Shown piece after piece: positions 50,936-60,400 of a stretch of 64,000 bases of DNA; position 1 is the first letter of the stretch, and each line of letters opens with the position of its first letter. The stretch is from the NCBI GenBank assembly GCA_963814315.1, contig CAWFCG010000001.1, forward strand, positions 124,001-188,000, in the 5' to 3' direction. Both the position numbers and the translations under genes were made by a program. Source of the stretch: JAFMJV01 sp963814315. GTDB taxonomy: Bacteria; Chloroflexota; Limnocylindria; Limnocylindrales; CSP1-4. Under the pieces are notes generated by a model. That model searched no databases. It saw only the letters and a list, made by a program, of their open reading frames with translations, and had not been told where the DNA came from.

Positions 50936-53743
50936 ATGCCATATCGCCCACAGAAACGCCGCGCTTCCCGCACCGGAACTGGGAACGGGACCCATCATCA
51001 GGGTTCGTACGCAGCGCGTCTTGCCATCGCTCGCAGCACCGCCCGCAAGAAGGGATCCAAGGGTCCCCATGCGATCGTGGTGCTGTTGCTCATCCTGATG
51101 GTCTCAGGCGTGACCGTCGTGTCCGCGGCGGCCATCACCGCCGGCGGCGCCGCAGCGGTCACCATCGCCACGCTGGAAAAGGGTCTACCTGATGTCGAGT
51201 CCTTCCGTGACATCGACTTCAGCGAAGAGACCGTCATGACCACCAGCAACGGCAAGGTCGAGCTGGCCAAGTTCTGGGAAGAGCGCCGCAGCGTGGTTGA
51301 CTTCGATGAGATCCCCACCATCGTGCTGGACGCCACGACTGCGACCGAGGATGACACCTTCTGGGAGAACCCCGGAGTGGACCTGCAAGCGACCATCAAC
51401 GCGCTGGTTACGGAGGCGGCGGGCGGCGGCAGCCGCGGCGGTGGTTCGACCATCACCCAGCAGCTCGTGCGCGCGGTCCTCTTGCCGCAAGACGTCCTGG
51501 ATAACCAGGACACCAAGGAAGGCGTGTACCTGCGCAAGGCCAAGGAGATCCTGCAGGCCTACAAGCTGACCCAGGCGTTCCCCGGCGAGGAGGGCAAGAA
51601 GGAGATCATCACTGCCTACCTCAACCAGATCCCCTACGGTGCTGCCTATGGGGTGGCCGCCGCCGCTGACGTCTACTTCGGCAAGAAGCTCGATCAGCTG
51701 ACCCTCAGTGAGGCCGCGTTGCTGGCGGCTATCCCGCAAGAGCCGGGCAACCTCTACCCCTACAAGACGATCAAGGGCAAGTACAGCAACGTGGTCAAGG
51801 AGAAGTACGGCAAGAATGCCAAGCGAAACCGCAAGCAGCCCACGAGGCTGGTCATCAGGACCTGCGGTGACAAGCCGAACTGCCAGGAGACGGAGCTCGT
51901 CAACCGCCGCAACTTCATCCTGCAGCGACTCCGTGACGGCAAAGGACGCTGGACCAGCCTGACCGAAGAGCAGTACCAGAAAGCACTCAACGAGAAGATC
52001 GTCATCAAGAAGGAACAGAAGGTCACCTACAAGGCGCCACAGTTCGTGGAGGCGGCCCTGAAGGAGCTGATCCTGATCCTCGGTGACCGCGATCCCTACA
52101 ACACCGGTGGCTACAAGGTCACCACCACCCTCGACTGGAAAGCCCAGGAACTGGGCCAGAAGTACATCTACGCCGGCGCCGTCATCCCCAACCTGCCCGC
52201 CAGCAAGTACTACGAAGCCATCAAGAAGAACAAGCTCGGCCGCGATGCCGGCTGGATCGCCAACCTGCGCGGGCTCAACCTGCGCAACGGCGCCATGGTG
52301 GCGCTCGACTATCGCACCGGTGACGTCCTCGCCTATGTCGGCTCAGCCGGCTACTACCGCAAGTCCAACACCCCCAAGTTCGAACCCAAGTACGACCACG
52401 CCGGATTGGCCAACCGCCAACCAGGCTCGGCCTGGAAGCCCATCGTCTATGCCACCGGCCTTGAGACCAAGGCGCTGACCGCGGGCACCGTCCTGCTGGA
52501 TATCACGACTCCGTTCGGCGGTGTGACCGCAGACGGCAAGACCTGGGCACCCAAGGATGCCGACTCACGAGATCGGGGACCCATCCTCGTTCGTGACGCG
52601 CTCCAGCAGTCGCTGAACGTGCCCGCCATCCGCGCCCTTGATCGCGTCGGAGTCAAGACTGTGCGCAAGTACGCCGTCGATGCGGGATTCCAGTTCATCC
52701 AGCCGCCGTACGGCTACGGCAACAAGGCGCTCGATGTGGCCGGACTGGCCGGCGCCATCGGCACCGTCGAGGTCCGCCCACTGGACATGACCGCGGCCTT
52801 CGGCGCCTTCGGCAACGGCGGCAAGGTGACGCGGCCGCGCTTCATCCTCAAGGTCGAAGGCCCCAAGGGTGAGATCATCTACGATGCCGGGCTACCGGTG
52901 ACGAAGCAGGTGTGGAGCCCGCAGACCGCCTACATCATGGCGGACATGCTGAAGGGCAACGCCGATCCGGCTGAGAATGCGGTCTGGGCTGACACGTTCG
53001 CGATGTACAACACCAAGAACGGCGTTCGTCGTGAGCTTGGCGTCAAGACCGGCACCACCAACAACCTGAAGGACTACTCCACCTACGGCTTCCTACCCAT
53101 CCCCAAGAACCCCAACCAGCCGGCTTTGTCGGTCGGTGTCTGGTACGGCAACAGTGACAGCACGCCACCCAACCTGGGCCGGCTCGTGTACTCGCTCGAC
53201 AATGCCGGCAAGACGTGGGCGGCCTTCGTGCGCGACTACATGAACAACAAGCCGGTGCCCAAGTTCCAGCGGCCCAAGACCGGCGTGGTCACCGCCTCCA
53301 TCCGCAATGTGACCGGTGGCAACCGGCAAGAACTCTTCATCCGCGGCACCCAACCTGGGGGCAATAAGCAGGTGGACCCGGTCTACAGCTGCGGAACATC
53401 CATCACCGCGCTCGAGAACCCCGGCGCCCCATCCAACTGGATAGCGGCCGTCAACTCGTGGGCCGGGCGGGGGAACGGGTCGATGAGCCAATGGGGCTCG
53501 GTCAAGACCGCCCTGGGTGGCTGCTACTCGGGCGGCTCGAGTTCCGGCGGTGGGTCGAGTTCCGGCGGTGGCTCGAGTTCCGGCGGTGGCTCGAGTTCCG
53601 GCGGTGGGTCGAGTTCCGGCGGTGGCAATAGCGGTGGTAGCTCCGGCGGTAGTAATGGCGGTGGCGGTAGCGGAAACAACCCCGCGCCTACCTGCCAGCC
53701 TGGCTTCACCGACAAGCCCAAGGGTTGCGTCATCTCCTTCTAG
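50936..53743 (+). CDS. Class A penicillin-binding protein (glycosyltransferase 51 plus transpeptidase) with Gly/Ser tail
   Basis: 935 residues from ATG 50936; GTG 50918 is an alternative. A basic cytoplasmic part and one membrane segment (residues 47-80) precede the GT51 domain with TEDDTFWENPGVDL (Glu138 catalytic) and GGGSTITQQLVRAVL. The transpeptidase domain has NRQPGSAWKPIVYA (SxxK), LQQSLNVPAIR (SxN) and GVKTGTTNN (KTG). After it come a 110-residue extension with paired cysteines (YSCGTS, GGCYSG), a (SSSGGG)n linker and the Cys-containing end TCQPGFTDKPKGCVISF. It polymerises and crosslinks peptidoglycan outside the membrane. Confidence 0.94.
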   Translation: MPYRPQKRRASRTGTGNGTHHQGSYAARLAIARSTARKKGSKGPHAIVVLLLILMVSGVTVVSAAAITAGGAAAVTIATLEKGLPDVESFRDIDFSEETVMTTSNGKVELAKFWEERRSVVDFDEIPTIVLDATTATEDDTFWENPGVDLQATINALVTEAAGGGSRGGGSTITQQLVRAVLLPQDVLDNQDTKEGVYLRKAKEILQAYKLTQAFPGEEGKKEIITAYLNQIPYGAAYGVAAAADVYFGKKLDQLTLSEAALLAAIPQEPGNLYPYKTIKGKYSNVVKEKYGKNAKRNRKQPTRLVIRTCGDKPNCQETELVNRRNFILQRLRDGKGRWTSLTEEQYQKALNEKIVIKKEQKVTYKAPQFVEAALKELILILGDRDPYNTGGYKVTTTLDWKAQELGQKYIYAGAVIPNLPASKYYEAIKKNKLGRDAGWIANLRGLNLRNGAMVALDYRTGDVLAYVGSAGYYRKSNTPKFEPKYDHAGLANRQPGSAWKPIVYATGLETKALTAGTVLLDITTPFGGVTADGKTWAPKDADSRDRGPILVRDALQQSLNVPAIRALDRVGVKTVRKYAVDAGFQFIQPPYGYGNKALDVAGLAGAIGTVEVRPLDMTAAFGAFGNGGKVTRPRFILKVEGPKGEIIYDAGLPVTKQVWSPQTAYIMADMLKGNADPAENAVWADTFAMYNTKNGVRRELGVKTGTTNNLKDYSTYGFLPIPKNPNQPALSVGVWYGNSDSTPPNLGRLVYSLDNAGKTWAAFVRDYMNNKPVPKFQRPKTGVVTASIRNVTGGNRQELFIRGTQPGGNKQVDPVYSCGTSITALENPGAPSNWIAAVNSWAGRGNGSMSQWGSVKTALGGCYSGGSSSGGGSSSGGGSSSGGGSSSGGGSSSGGGNSGGSSGGSNGGGGSGNNPAPTCQPGFTDKPKGCVISF
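53537..53626 (+). repeat. Five 18-base repeats coding for the Ser/Gly linker of the PBP
   Basis: Unit TCGAGTTCCGGCGGTGG plus G or C, five perfect or near-perfect copies, encoding SSSGGG. Near-identity at the DNA level implies recent expansion and probable length variation between strains. Confidence 0.85.
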
Positions 53744-53810
53744 CGACTCTCACCTCCAGCGGCCTCTCACGGAGGGCCAGAGGACACATCCGAGCCAGCC
53801 ATCCGACCGA

Positions 53811-53816
53811 TAGGCT
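53811..53816 (+). promoter_or_regulatory. -10 box of a probable leaderless promoter for the Ldh2-type gene
   Basis: TAGGCT six bases before the ATG at 53823; no ribosome site. Confidence 0.5.
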
Positions 53817-53822
53817 GACCAC

Positions 53823-54926
53823 ATGCCCGTCTATGCCGATCCCGCCGGCGGTGTCACCGTCGGCGTGGATGACCTCTTGTCCTGGACCACAGTGCTGGTG
53901 GAGCGGCTCGGCACACCCCCCGACATCGCCGCCGATGTGGCCATCGTCCTCATCTCCAGCGACCGCCGGGGCATCGCCTCTCACGGCACGGCACGCCTGC
54001 CGCGCTACGCCGCGCTCATCGAGCGGGGCATCATGGATCCGCTGGCCCGGCCGGAGCAGGTCCGGAGGAAGTCGGCTATCGCCCTCTTCGATGCCCACAA
54101 CGGCTGGGGGCACCATGCCTCGCGGGTGGCCATGGACGCGGCGATCTCAGGCGCGCGGGAAGCCGGTTCGTTCACCGCAGTCCTCCGCCACTCCAATCAC
54201 TACGGGATCGCCGGTTGGTACGCACTGCGTGCCGCCGATGCCGGACTGATCGGCATCAGCCTGACCAACACCTCACCGCTGGTGGCGCCGACGCGGGCGC
54301 TCGATCCGACGCTCGGGACCAATCCCATCGCGGTTGCGGCGCCGGCCGGCCAGTACGCCCACTTCTGCCTGGACATGGCAACATCGACCATCCCCCGAGG
54401 GCGCATCGAAGTAGCCGCCCGTCGCGGCGAGCGACTGCAGCCGAGCTGGGCCATCGATCACGAGGGACGGCCAGCCATGACGCCCGAAGCCGCATTCGCC
54501 GGTGCGTTGCTGCCGCTCGGTGGTTGCGAAGAGACCGGTGGCTACAAGGGCTACGGATTGATGCTCGTGGTCGATATCCTGACCGGCATCCTGGGTGGGT
54601 CGGCAGCAGGGCCGCTGATCGCGCCGCTCTTCTCGCCCAACCATGGCTCGAGCGACCTGGGCCAGGCATTCATCGCCATCGACCCTGACGCACTCGATGA
54701 GCCCGGCGCGTTCGCCAAGCGCATGGAGCACGAGATCGAGCTGCTGGCAGCGGCGCGAACGGCCCCCAACGCCCCCGGGCAGGTGCTCATCCCGGGCGAG
54801 CCCGAGGCAGAGGCGGAGCGTCGAGCAGAGCAGCGCGGCGTGGCACTCGACCCGGAGCACTTCGAGGGCTTGCAGGTGCTGGCGGAGCGGTACGACGTTC
54901 CCTTGCCGGAGTCGCGACCGCTCTGA
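53823..54926 (+). CDS. Malate/L-lactate dehydrogenase family (Ldh2/MdhB type) oxidoreductase
   Basis: 367 residues from ATG 53823. Family signatures: SSDRRGIASHGTARLPRY (catalytic His in SHG), AVLRHSNHYGIAGWYA, LDPTLGTNPIAVAAPA, and GYKGYGLMLVVDILTGIL. These NAD(P)H-dependent enzymes act on malate, sulfolactate, ureidoglycolate or delta-piperideine-2-carboxylate, so the substrate is open. The 3' end shows a 22-base duplication around the stop codon. Confidence 0.88.
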   Translation: MPVYADPAGGVTVGVDDLLSWTTVLVERLGTPPDIAADVAIVLISSDRRGIASHGTARLPRYAALIERGIMDPLARPEQVRRKSAIALFDAHNGWGHHASRVAMDAAISGAREAGSFTAVLRHSNHYGIAGWYALRAADAGLIGISLTNTSPLVAPTRALDPTLGTNPIAVAAPAGQYAHFCLDMATSTIPRGRIEVAARRGERLQPSWAIDHEGRPAMTPEAAFAGALLPLGGCEETGGYKGYGLMLVVDILTGILGGSAAGPLIAPLFSPNHGSSDLGQAFIAIDPDALDEPGAFAKRMEHEIELLAAARTAPNAPGQVLIPGEPEAEAERRAEQRGVALDPEHFEGLQVLAERYDVPLPESRPL

Positions 54927-54949
54927 CCTGGAGTCGAGGCCGCTCTGAC
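54908..54949. repeat. 22-base-period duplication over the stop codon of the Ldh2-type gene
   Basis: GGAGTCGCGACCGCTCTGAC at 54908-54927 recurs as GGAGTCGAGGCCGCTCTGAC at 54930-54949. The first copy contains the TGA stop. Confidence 0.7.
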
Positions 54950-54978
54950 ATCGGGCGGAGGCCCGCGTCAGCTTCCTG

Positions 54979-55764
54979 TCAGTCGCGACGGGTGATGGCC
55001 TTGGCCAATACGAACGCCCCCAGCACGATGAGGATGATGGGCCAAAGGCGGAGGGCACCCGCGACATCGGTGCGGGTCAGCTGCACCAGGCCGATGAGCG
55101 TGAGGATGCCGCCGGGGATGAGCGGCCACCAGTGGTTCTGGGGTAGGCGGTAGAGGGAGCCGATGACCCAGATGCCGAGGAAGCCACCGGCGATGGCCAG
55201 CATCATCACGCCGCTCTCGGCTTCGCCACTGGCGGCAGAGTCGAGCACGATACCGATGCCGACACCCGTCAGGATCGAGCCAGGCACCAGGAAGCCGTAC
55301 TCGCGCTGCACCACGAACACCGCCAACAATGCCAGCCCGATGAACAATGTCACGAACCGCCCGATGTTCGGCTCCAATTGACCAGCGAGGAAGAAGAGGC
55401 CGATACCAGCGATGACGAGGCCGGCCACCAATCCACCGGGGTCACGGCGGGGGGCGCGCTTTTTGCGCCGCAGCGCGGTCGGAGGGAGCGGTCGCGGCGT
55501 GCCGACAGGTGGTGCGCCGCCAGGTGCGGGGCCGCCAGGCCGAGGTAGGCCACCAGCGGGCGATGGGTATGGGGTTCCCGGCGGTGGCATGTATCCCGGC
55601 GCCGGGGCGTAGTTGGGCGGAGGTGCGTATCCGGGAGGCGGAGCATAGCCGGGCGGAGGTACATAGCCGGGTGCTGATGGATGCGGCGCTCGCGCCGCCG
55701 GAGGCGACGACGCCGATCGGAGCGGCGGGCCCGGGTAGCCCAGTGGCGCGCTGGGGTCGATCAC
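54979..55764 (-). CDS. Membrane protein with Pro/Gly/Tyr-rich N-terminal repeats
   Basis: 261 residues from GTG 55762-55764. The first 100 residues are repeats of the type GYAPPPGYAPPP, disordered and cytoplasmic or surface-exposed; a basic stretch RRKKRAPRRD follows. The rest has about six short membrane helices (LVAGLVIAGIGLFFLAGQL, LFIGLALLAVFVV, LRLWPIILIVLGAFVLA), similar in look to LiaF/DUF5668-type membrane parts. Function unknown. Confidence 0.7.
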   Translation of the reverse strand: MIDPSAPLGYPGPPLRSASSPPAARAPHPSAPGYVPPPGYAPPPGYAPPPNYAPAPGYMPPPGTPYPSPAGGLPRPGGPAPGGAPPVGTPRPLPPTALRRKKRAPRRDPGGLVAGLVIAGIGLFFLAGQLEPNIGRFVTLFIGLALLAVFVVQREYGFLVPGSILTGVGIGIVLDSAASGEAESGVMMLAIAGGFLGIWVIGSLYRLPQNHWWPLIPGGILTLIGLVQLTRTDVAGALRLWPIILIVLGAFVLAKAITRRD

Positions 55765-55848
55765 GCGCTAGATGCTGGCACGTGACCGCATTCCTTGCTC
55801 GGCTGTGGGACTATGACGTCCCGACCAGGAAGCAGGAGGAGAGTGAAC

Positions 55849-56826
55849 ATGTCCGATCACCGCAGAGGGGTGAGCGTGCTGGCCGTCAGCGCCGCCAGCC
55901 TCGCACTTCTCGTTAGCCCGCTGGCTGCTGTCGCCCAGGATGATGAGGCGTCGCCCGCCGCGTCGCAGGCTGCCACTTCGGTGAGTGAAGCGTGCCAGGC
56001 TGCCAACCTCGGCGACATGCTCAAGAACCCCGGCCGCCTGACGCTCAGTACCGATATCCCGGCCTACGGCCCGTGGTGGGGCGGCGACCCCGACGAGCAG
56101 TACCCCAACGAGCCTGAAGGCGGCAGCGGCTGGGAGGTCAGCGACCCCTACTCCGGCCAGGGCTATGAGTCCGCCACTGCCTACGCCGTCGCAGCCGCCC
56201 TCGGCTTCACGCCGGACCAGGTCGACTGGATCCAGAACACCGTGTTCGAACTGGCGTTCGCGCCGGGTGAGAAGCCCTTCGACTGGCACATGGCACAGAT
56301 CTCGATCCGACCGGAGCGAGCTGAGAACGTCACCTTCTCCGAGCCCTACTTCGATGCCAACCAGTCGCTGTTGGCGATGACCGCCAACGACGCCATCATG
56401 GGCGTGACCACGGTCGAAGGGCTGAAGGACCTCAAGCTCGGTGCAGCCATCGGGACGACGAGCCTGCAGCTCATCGAGGAGTACATCCAGCCCAACACCG
56501 ACCCCCAGGTCTTCAACGACAACGCCGCGGCTCGACAGGCGCTCGAGGGCGGCTTGGTCGACGGCCTGGTCGTGGACCTCAACACCGCGTTCTACATGCG
56601 CGATGCGCAGATGGAAGACTGGGACACACCGGATCCCGAAGGCACCATCGTGGGCCAGTTCTCCGTCTCCGCGCAGGCAGACCAGATGGGCATGGTCCTG
56701 GAGAAGGAAAATCCCCTGGTCGACTGCGTGAACGAGGCCATCGCCGTCGTCAAGGATTCGGGCGAGCTGCAGGCGATCTTCGACCGCGAGATCGCCTCGG
56801 CACAGGACATCCCCACCTTCGAATGA
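55849..56826 (+). CDS. Amino-acid-type ABC transporter substrate-binding protein
   Basis: 325 residues from ATG 55849 (AGGAGGAGA upstream). The signal peptide ends SLALLVSPLAAVAQDDE. The mature part has family 3 binding-protein features: LTLSTDIPAYGPWW, DWHMAQISIRPERAENVTFS, DLKLGAAIGTTSLQLIEEYI and QMGMVLEKENPLVDCVNEAI. It is longer in its first lobe than HisJ-like proteins, with an acidic insert (DPDEQYPNEPEGGSG). Ligand probably an amino acid or a small polar compound. Confidence 0.88.
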   Translation: MSDHRRGVSVLAVSAASLALLVSPLAAVAQDDEASPAASQAATSVSEACQAANLGDMLKNPGRLTLSTDIPAYGPWWGGDPDEQYPNEPEGGSGWEVSDPYSGQGYESATAYAVAAALGFTPDQVDWIQNTVFELAFAPGEKPFDWHMAQISIRPERAENVTFSEPYFDANQSLLAMTANDAIMGVTTVEGLKDLKLGAAIGTTSLQLIEEYIQPNTDPQVFNDNAAARQALEGGLVDGLVVDLNTAFYMRDAQMEDWDTPDPEGTIVGQFSVSAQADQMGMVLEKENPLVDCVNEAIAVVKDSGELQAIFDREIASAQDIPTFE

Positions 56827-56848
56827 CACTCCGGTCCGCGGGCCGGCC

Positions 56849-57709
56849 GTGAGCGGCACGCCGCCCTCACGCATCCTGCGGGTTCGTCAGGCCATCAGCG
56901 CTCCGGCGCATCGGTGGCCCCGACTGACAGCGTTCGTCATCGCGACGGTCAGCACCGTCATCGTGCTGGCCGTCGTGGGATTCCTGGTCGTCAACGCAGC
57001 CGGTTGGCCCAAGTTCCAGAAGGCATTCCTCGATGGCGAGGTGTTCTTCGACCGACTCCCGGAGATCGCGAAAGCGTTCTTGCTGAACGTCCGGCTCTTC
57101 GTCACCGCCGAGGTCCTCATCCTGGGCGGCGGGCTCCTCCTGGCCGTGCTGCGGGGCTTGAAGAGCCCCATCTTCTTCCCGCTGCGGTTGGCCGCCATCG
57201 CCTATATCGACATCATGCGTGGCCTTCCCAGCATCCTGGTCATCTACATGCTCGGCCTGGGCATCCCCACACTCAACATCTCGGGCGTCTCCAAGGATCC
57301 GTTCATCTGGGCCGTGGTCGCGTTGACCATGGTCTGGAGTGCCTATGTGGCGGAGGTCTATCGCTCGGGCATCGAATCGGTGCACCCGAGCCAGAACGCG
57401 GCGGCACGATCGCTGGGCCTGAGCGCCACCCAGTCGATGCGCTTCGTGGTGCTGCCACAGGCGATCCGTCGCGTCATCCCGCCGCTCCTCAACGACTTCA
57501 TCGGCCTCATGAAGGACACCGCCCTGATCTCATTCATCGGACCCATCGAGGTGTTCCGACGAGCTCAGATCTCCGCTGCCGCCACGTTCAACTTCACGCC
57601 TTACCTGGTCTCCGCGATGATCTTCCTGGTGCTCACCATCCCCATGGCACGCTTCGTGGACTGGCTCGTGGAGCGCAGTCGGCGTCGCCAGACGGCGGGC
57701 GCACGATGA
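56849..57709 (+). CDS. Amino acid ABC transporter permease (HisMQ type)
   Basis: 286 residues from GTG 56849, 22 bases after the binding-protein gene. Membrane segments include TAFVIATVSTVIVLAVVGFL; the HisMQ motif DIMRGLPSILVIYML and the EAA loop GIESVHPSQNAAARSLGLS are clear. One permease gene implies a homodimer. Its stop overlaps the ATPase start (ATGA). Confidence 0.92.
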   Translation: MSGTPPSRILRVRQAISAPAHRWPRLTAFVIATVSTVIVLAVVGFLVVNAAGWPKFQKAFLDGEVFFDRLPEIAKAFLLNVRLFVTAEVLILGGGLLLAVLRGLKSPIFFPLRLAAIAYIDIMRGLPSILVIYMLGLGIPTLNISGVSKDPFIWAVVALTMVWSAYVAEVYRSGIESVHPSQNAAARSLGLSATQSMRFVVLPQAIRRVIPPLLNDFIGLMKDTALISFIGPIEVFRRAQISAAATFNFTPYLVSAMIFLVLTIPMARFVDWLVERSRRRQTAGAR

Positions 57710-58512
57710 GCGACGAGACGGTCGGCGCCAGTGGCCGCCGCCTCGGGGATGAGGCGGTACGCGTGGAGGGCCTCTACAAGTCGTTCGGTGACCTTGAGGT
57801 GCTCAAGGGCATCGACCTGGCCGTCGCCGAGCACGAGGTGGTGTGCCTCATCGGTGCCTCGGGATCGGGGAAGTCCACGCTGCTGCGCTGTGTGAACCTG
57901 CTGGAGGCCGTCGATGCCGGCCGGGTGGTGGTCGAGGGCGCTGATATCACCGCCCGCGGCGTCAAGATCGACATCATCCGCCGCCGCATCGGCATCGTCT
58001 TCCAGGCCTACAACCTCTTCCCTCACATGAGCGTCATCGACAACGTCACATTGGCGCCGCGCAAGGTGCTCAAGACCGGCAAGGCTGACGCCAGATCGGC
58101 GGCGCTGACCCTGCTGCAGCGCTTCGGGCTGGAGGAGAAGGCCGACCAGTATCCCGACCGGCTGTCGGGCGGACAGCAGCAACGGGTCGCCATCGTGCGC
58201 GCATTGGCCATGAAGCCGGACCTCTTGCTGCTCGACGAGATCACCTCCGCCCTCGACCCGGAGTTGGTGGCAGAGGTGTTGGATGTCATCCGGGAGCTGG
58301 CCGAGGCCGGCATGACCATGATCATCGCGACCCACGAGATGGGCTTCGCGCGTGACATCGCCGACCGAGTGTGCTTCCTGGATGCGGGGCGCCTGCTCGA
58401 AGAAGGGCCGCCAGCGGAGATCTTCGGCCACCCGCGTGAGGCCAGAACGCGGCAGTTCCTCGATCGCGTCATCCAGGCCGGCCGCATGGGTGGTGGCTCC
58501 AGCGGCGGTTGA
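57706..58512 (+). CDS. Amino acid ABC transporter ATPase (GlnQ/HisP type)
   Basis: 268 residues from ATG 57706. Walker A IGASGSGKSTLLRCVN, Q-loop GIVFQAYNLFPHMSV, signature RLSGGQQQRVAIVRAL, Walker B LLLLDEITSALDPELV and switch His in IIATHEMGFA are all intact. Glu of the usual EPTSALDP is followed by Ile (EITSALDP), seen in some relatives. It powers the permease encoded just upstream. Confidence 0.95.
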   Translation: MSDETVGASGRRLGDEAVRVEGLYKSFGDLEVLKGIDLAVAEHEVVCLIGASGSGKSTLLRCVNLLEAVDAGRVVVEGADITARGVKIDIIRRRIGIVFQAYNLFPHMSVIDNVTLAPRKVLKTGKADARSAALTLLQRFGLEEKADQYPDRLSGGQQQRVAIVRALAMKPDLLLLDEITSALDPELVAEVLDVIRELAEAGMTMIIATHEMGFARDIADRVCFLDAGRLLEEGPPAEIFGHPREARTRQFLDRVIQAGRMGGGSSGG

Positions 58513-58614
58513 CACGACCGGACACGCGCGAGTCGCGCTACAGTGACGCCCAGCGCACACCACCATGCGCGATCGCCGCCGCGTTCGCCGCCAACAGCGA
58601 GGTCGAGGTCAAGC

Positions 58615-59364
58615 ATGCGATTCCAGCTCATCACCTGCGACATGCTCATGGTGCCCGTTGAGCACCTGGCGGCCTCGTCGCCGCACGAGGTCATCGTGTC
58701 GGACCTGTCAGCCGCGCTGCATGTCGACCCGCTGCCACTGCGCGACCGCATCCAGGTGGAGGTCGATCGCGTCGAAGCAGACGATCCGGACGCCGCGGCC
58801 ATCCTGCTCGGCTACGGGCTGTGTGGCGGAGCAGTGGCTGGCCTGGTCGCCCGCACGCGCCCGTTGGTGCTGCCTCGCGCGCACGACTGCGCCACCATCT
58901 TCCTGGGCAGCCGTGAGCGCTACGAGGCGGAGCACGCCGCGTCGCCCGGCACATACTGGTTCACTGAGGACAACGTCAAGCGCGGCAATGCCCTCACCGG
59001 CTGGCAGTTGGGGGACTCGACTCGTTCCGACGGCGTCAACGCCACCTACCAGATGTACATCGAGAAGTACGGCCAGGAGAATGCCGACTACCTGATGGAG
59101 GCGATGGGCGAGTGGCAGTCCCACTATGAGCGCGGCGCCTTCCTGGAGACCGGCCTGGCCACGGACGACGAGGCCAAGCAGCAGGCGCGCCAGGAGACGG
59201 AACTACGCGGCTGGCGCTTTGAATCGGTGCTGAGTGACCTGAGCCTCATCGACCGCCTGCTCGGCGGCGAATGGGACGAGGACTTCCTGGTCGTGCAGCC
59301 CGGCGAGAAGCTGGTCATGAGCTACGACGACGATGTGATGAAGGCGGTCCCGGCTTCGACCTAG
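58615..59364 (+). CDS. DUF1638 domain protein
   Basis: 249 residues from ATG 58615. Family landmarks: FQLITCDMLMVPVEHL, ALHVDPLPLRDRIQ, AAILLGYGLCGGAVAGL and LPRAHDCATIFLGSRERYE with GTYWFTEDN. The conserved Cys and His (GYGLCG, RAHDC) could bind a metal or cofactor. Function is not settled; relatives often lie near methylamine or corrinoid-methyltransferase genes, which are absent here. It follows the amino-acid-type transporter by about 100 bases in the same direction, so the two may be linked. Confidence 0.82.
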   Translation: MRFQLITCDMLMVPVEHLAASSPHEVIVSDLSAALHVDPLPLRDRIQVEVDRVEADDPDAAAILLGYGLCGGAVAGLVARTRPLVLPRAHDCATIFLGSRERYEAEHAASPGTYWFTEDNVKRGNALTGWQLGDSTRSDGVNATYQMYIEKYGQENADYLMEAMGEWQSHYERGAFLETGLATDDEAKQQARQETELRGWRFESVLSDLSLIDRLLGGEWDEDFLVVQPGEKLVMSYDDDVMKAVPAST

Positions 59365-60378
59365 CCGGCTTTATCCTGGCCGATCGGACCGCCGCTCGAC
59401 TGACGCAAGACGAGCTTGGTCGGCAGGACCAGCTCGCGTATGGGCCGCCCTGGGTCGGCCAGGCGTTCCAGCAACAGCTCCACGCTCAAGCGTCCGATCT
59501 CGAACGCAGGCTGTGTGGCCACGGTCAGGAACGGGAATGAGATCGATGGCCTCAGGGAGGTCGTCGAACGCCACGATGGCGACATCCTGCGGCACACGGA
59601 GGCCGAGCTCCCTGAGCGCATGCTGGGCACCGATGGCGATGAAGTTGTTGGCTGCGAATAGCGCGGTCGGGCGAGGATCGACCCGCATCGCCTTGATGGC
59701 GTTGTCGTGGCCGCTTTCGACGGTGTAGGCGCCATGGAAGATCTCCGGCTCAGGTAACCCATGCTCATCAACCACGGCGCGACGGAACCCTGCGACCCGG
59801 TCGACGGCCGTCGGCACCGTTGGCGCGCCGCTCAGGATAGCCATCCGCCGGTGGCCCAGGGTCACCAGCAGGCGCCCAAGGTCGAGCGAGCCAGCCTCCG
59901 AATCGGCGCGTACGACATCGACCTCCGGCCGCTCCGGTCGGCGGTCGATCTGCACCAGGTGAACGCCCTGCCCCCGGCAGAGCTGGATCGCGGCCGTGCC
60001 CGCGCCCGCCGGGACCAGCAGCAGCCCATCGACCTTTCGTTGCAACAGGATGCGCAGGAGCCGCAACTCCTCGTCTTCGTGCTCATCGCTGTTGGCCAGG
60101 ATCATCGTGACCGAACGCTCCCGAGCCGCGGCCTCGACGCCAGCCGCGAGCGAGGTGAAGAACGGGTTGGTCATGTCCGAGAGCAGCAGCGAGATGGTGT
60201 CGGTGCGCTTGGACCGCAGTCCTCGAGCAAGCATGTTGGGCAGGTAGCCCGTTTCGGCGAGCGACTTCTCCACTCGCAGGCGTAGCTCCGGGCTCACCAG
60301 CGGAGATCCGTTCACGACTCGCGAAACGGTCATGGTCGAGACACCGGCTCGCTTGGCGACATCCTGAAGGGTCGGCAT
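59361..60378 (-). pseudogene. LacI-family transcriptional regulator with a C-terminal frameshift
   Basis: From ATG 60376-60378 the sequence is an ordinary LacI repressor: helix-turn-helix and hinge LQDVAKRAGVSTMTVSRVVN, effector domain DTISLLLSDMTNPFFTSLAA, VPAGAGTAAIQLCRGQG and IVAFDDLPEAIDLI. At about 59530-59545 the frame slips: the native end FPFLTVATQPAFEIGRLSVE and LVLPTKLVLRQSS lies in another frame closing at 59361. If real, the last 55 residues, including part of the effector pocket and dimer surface, are replaced. It probably controls the adjoining sugar-acid genes; otherwise the shift is a base-call error. Confidence 0.75.
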
Positions 60379-60400
60379 CAGCCGGGCGGGCTCCCGGTTC

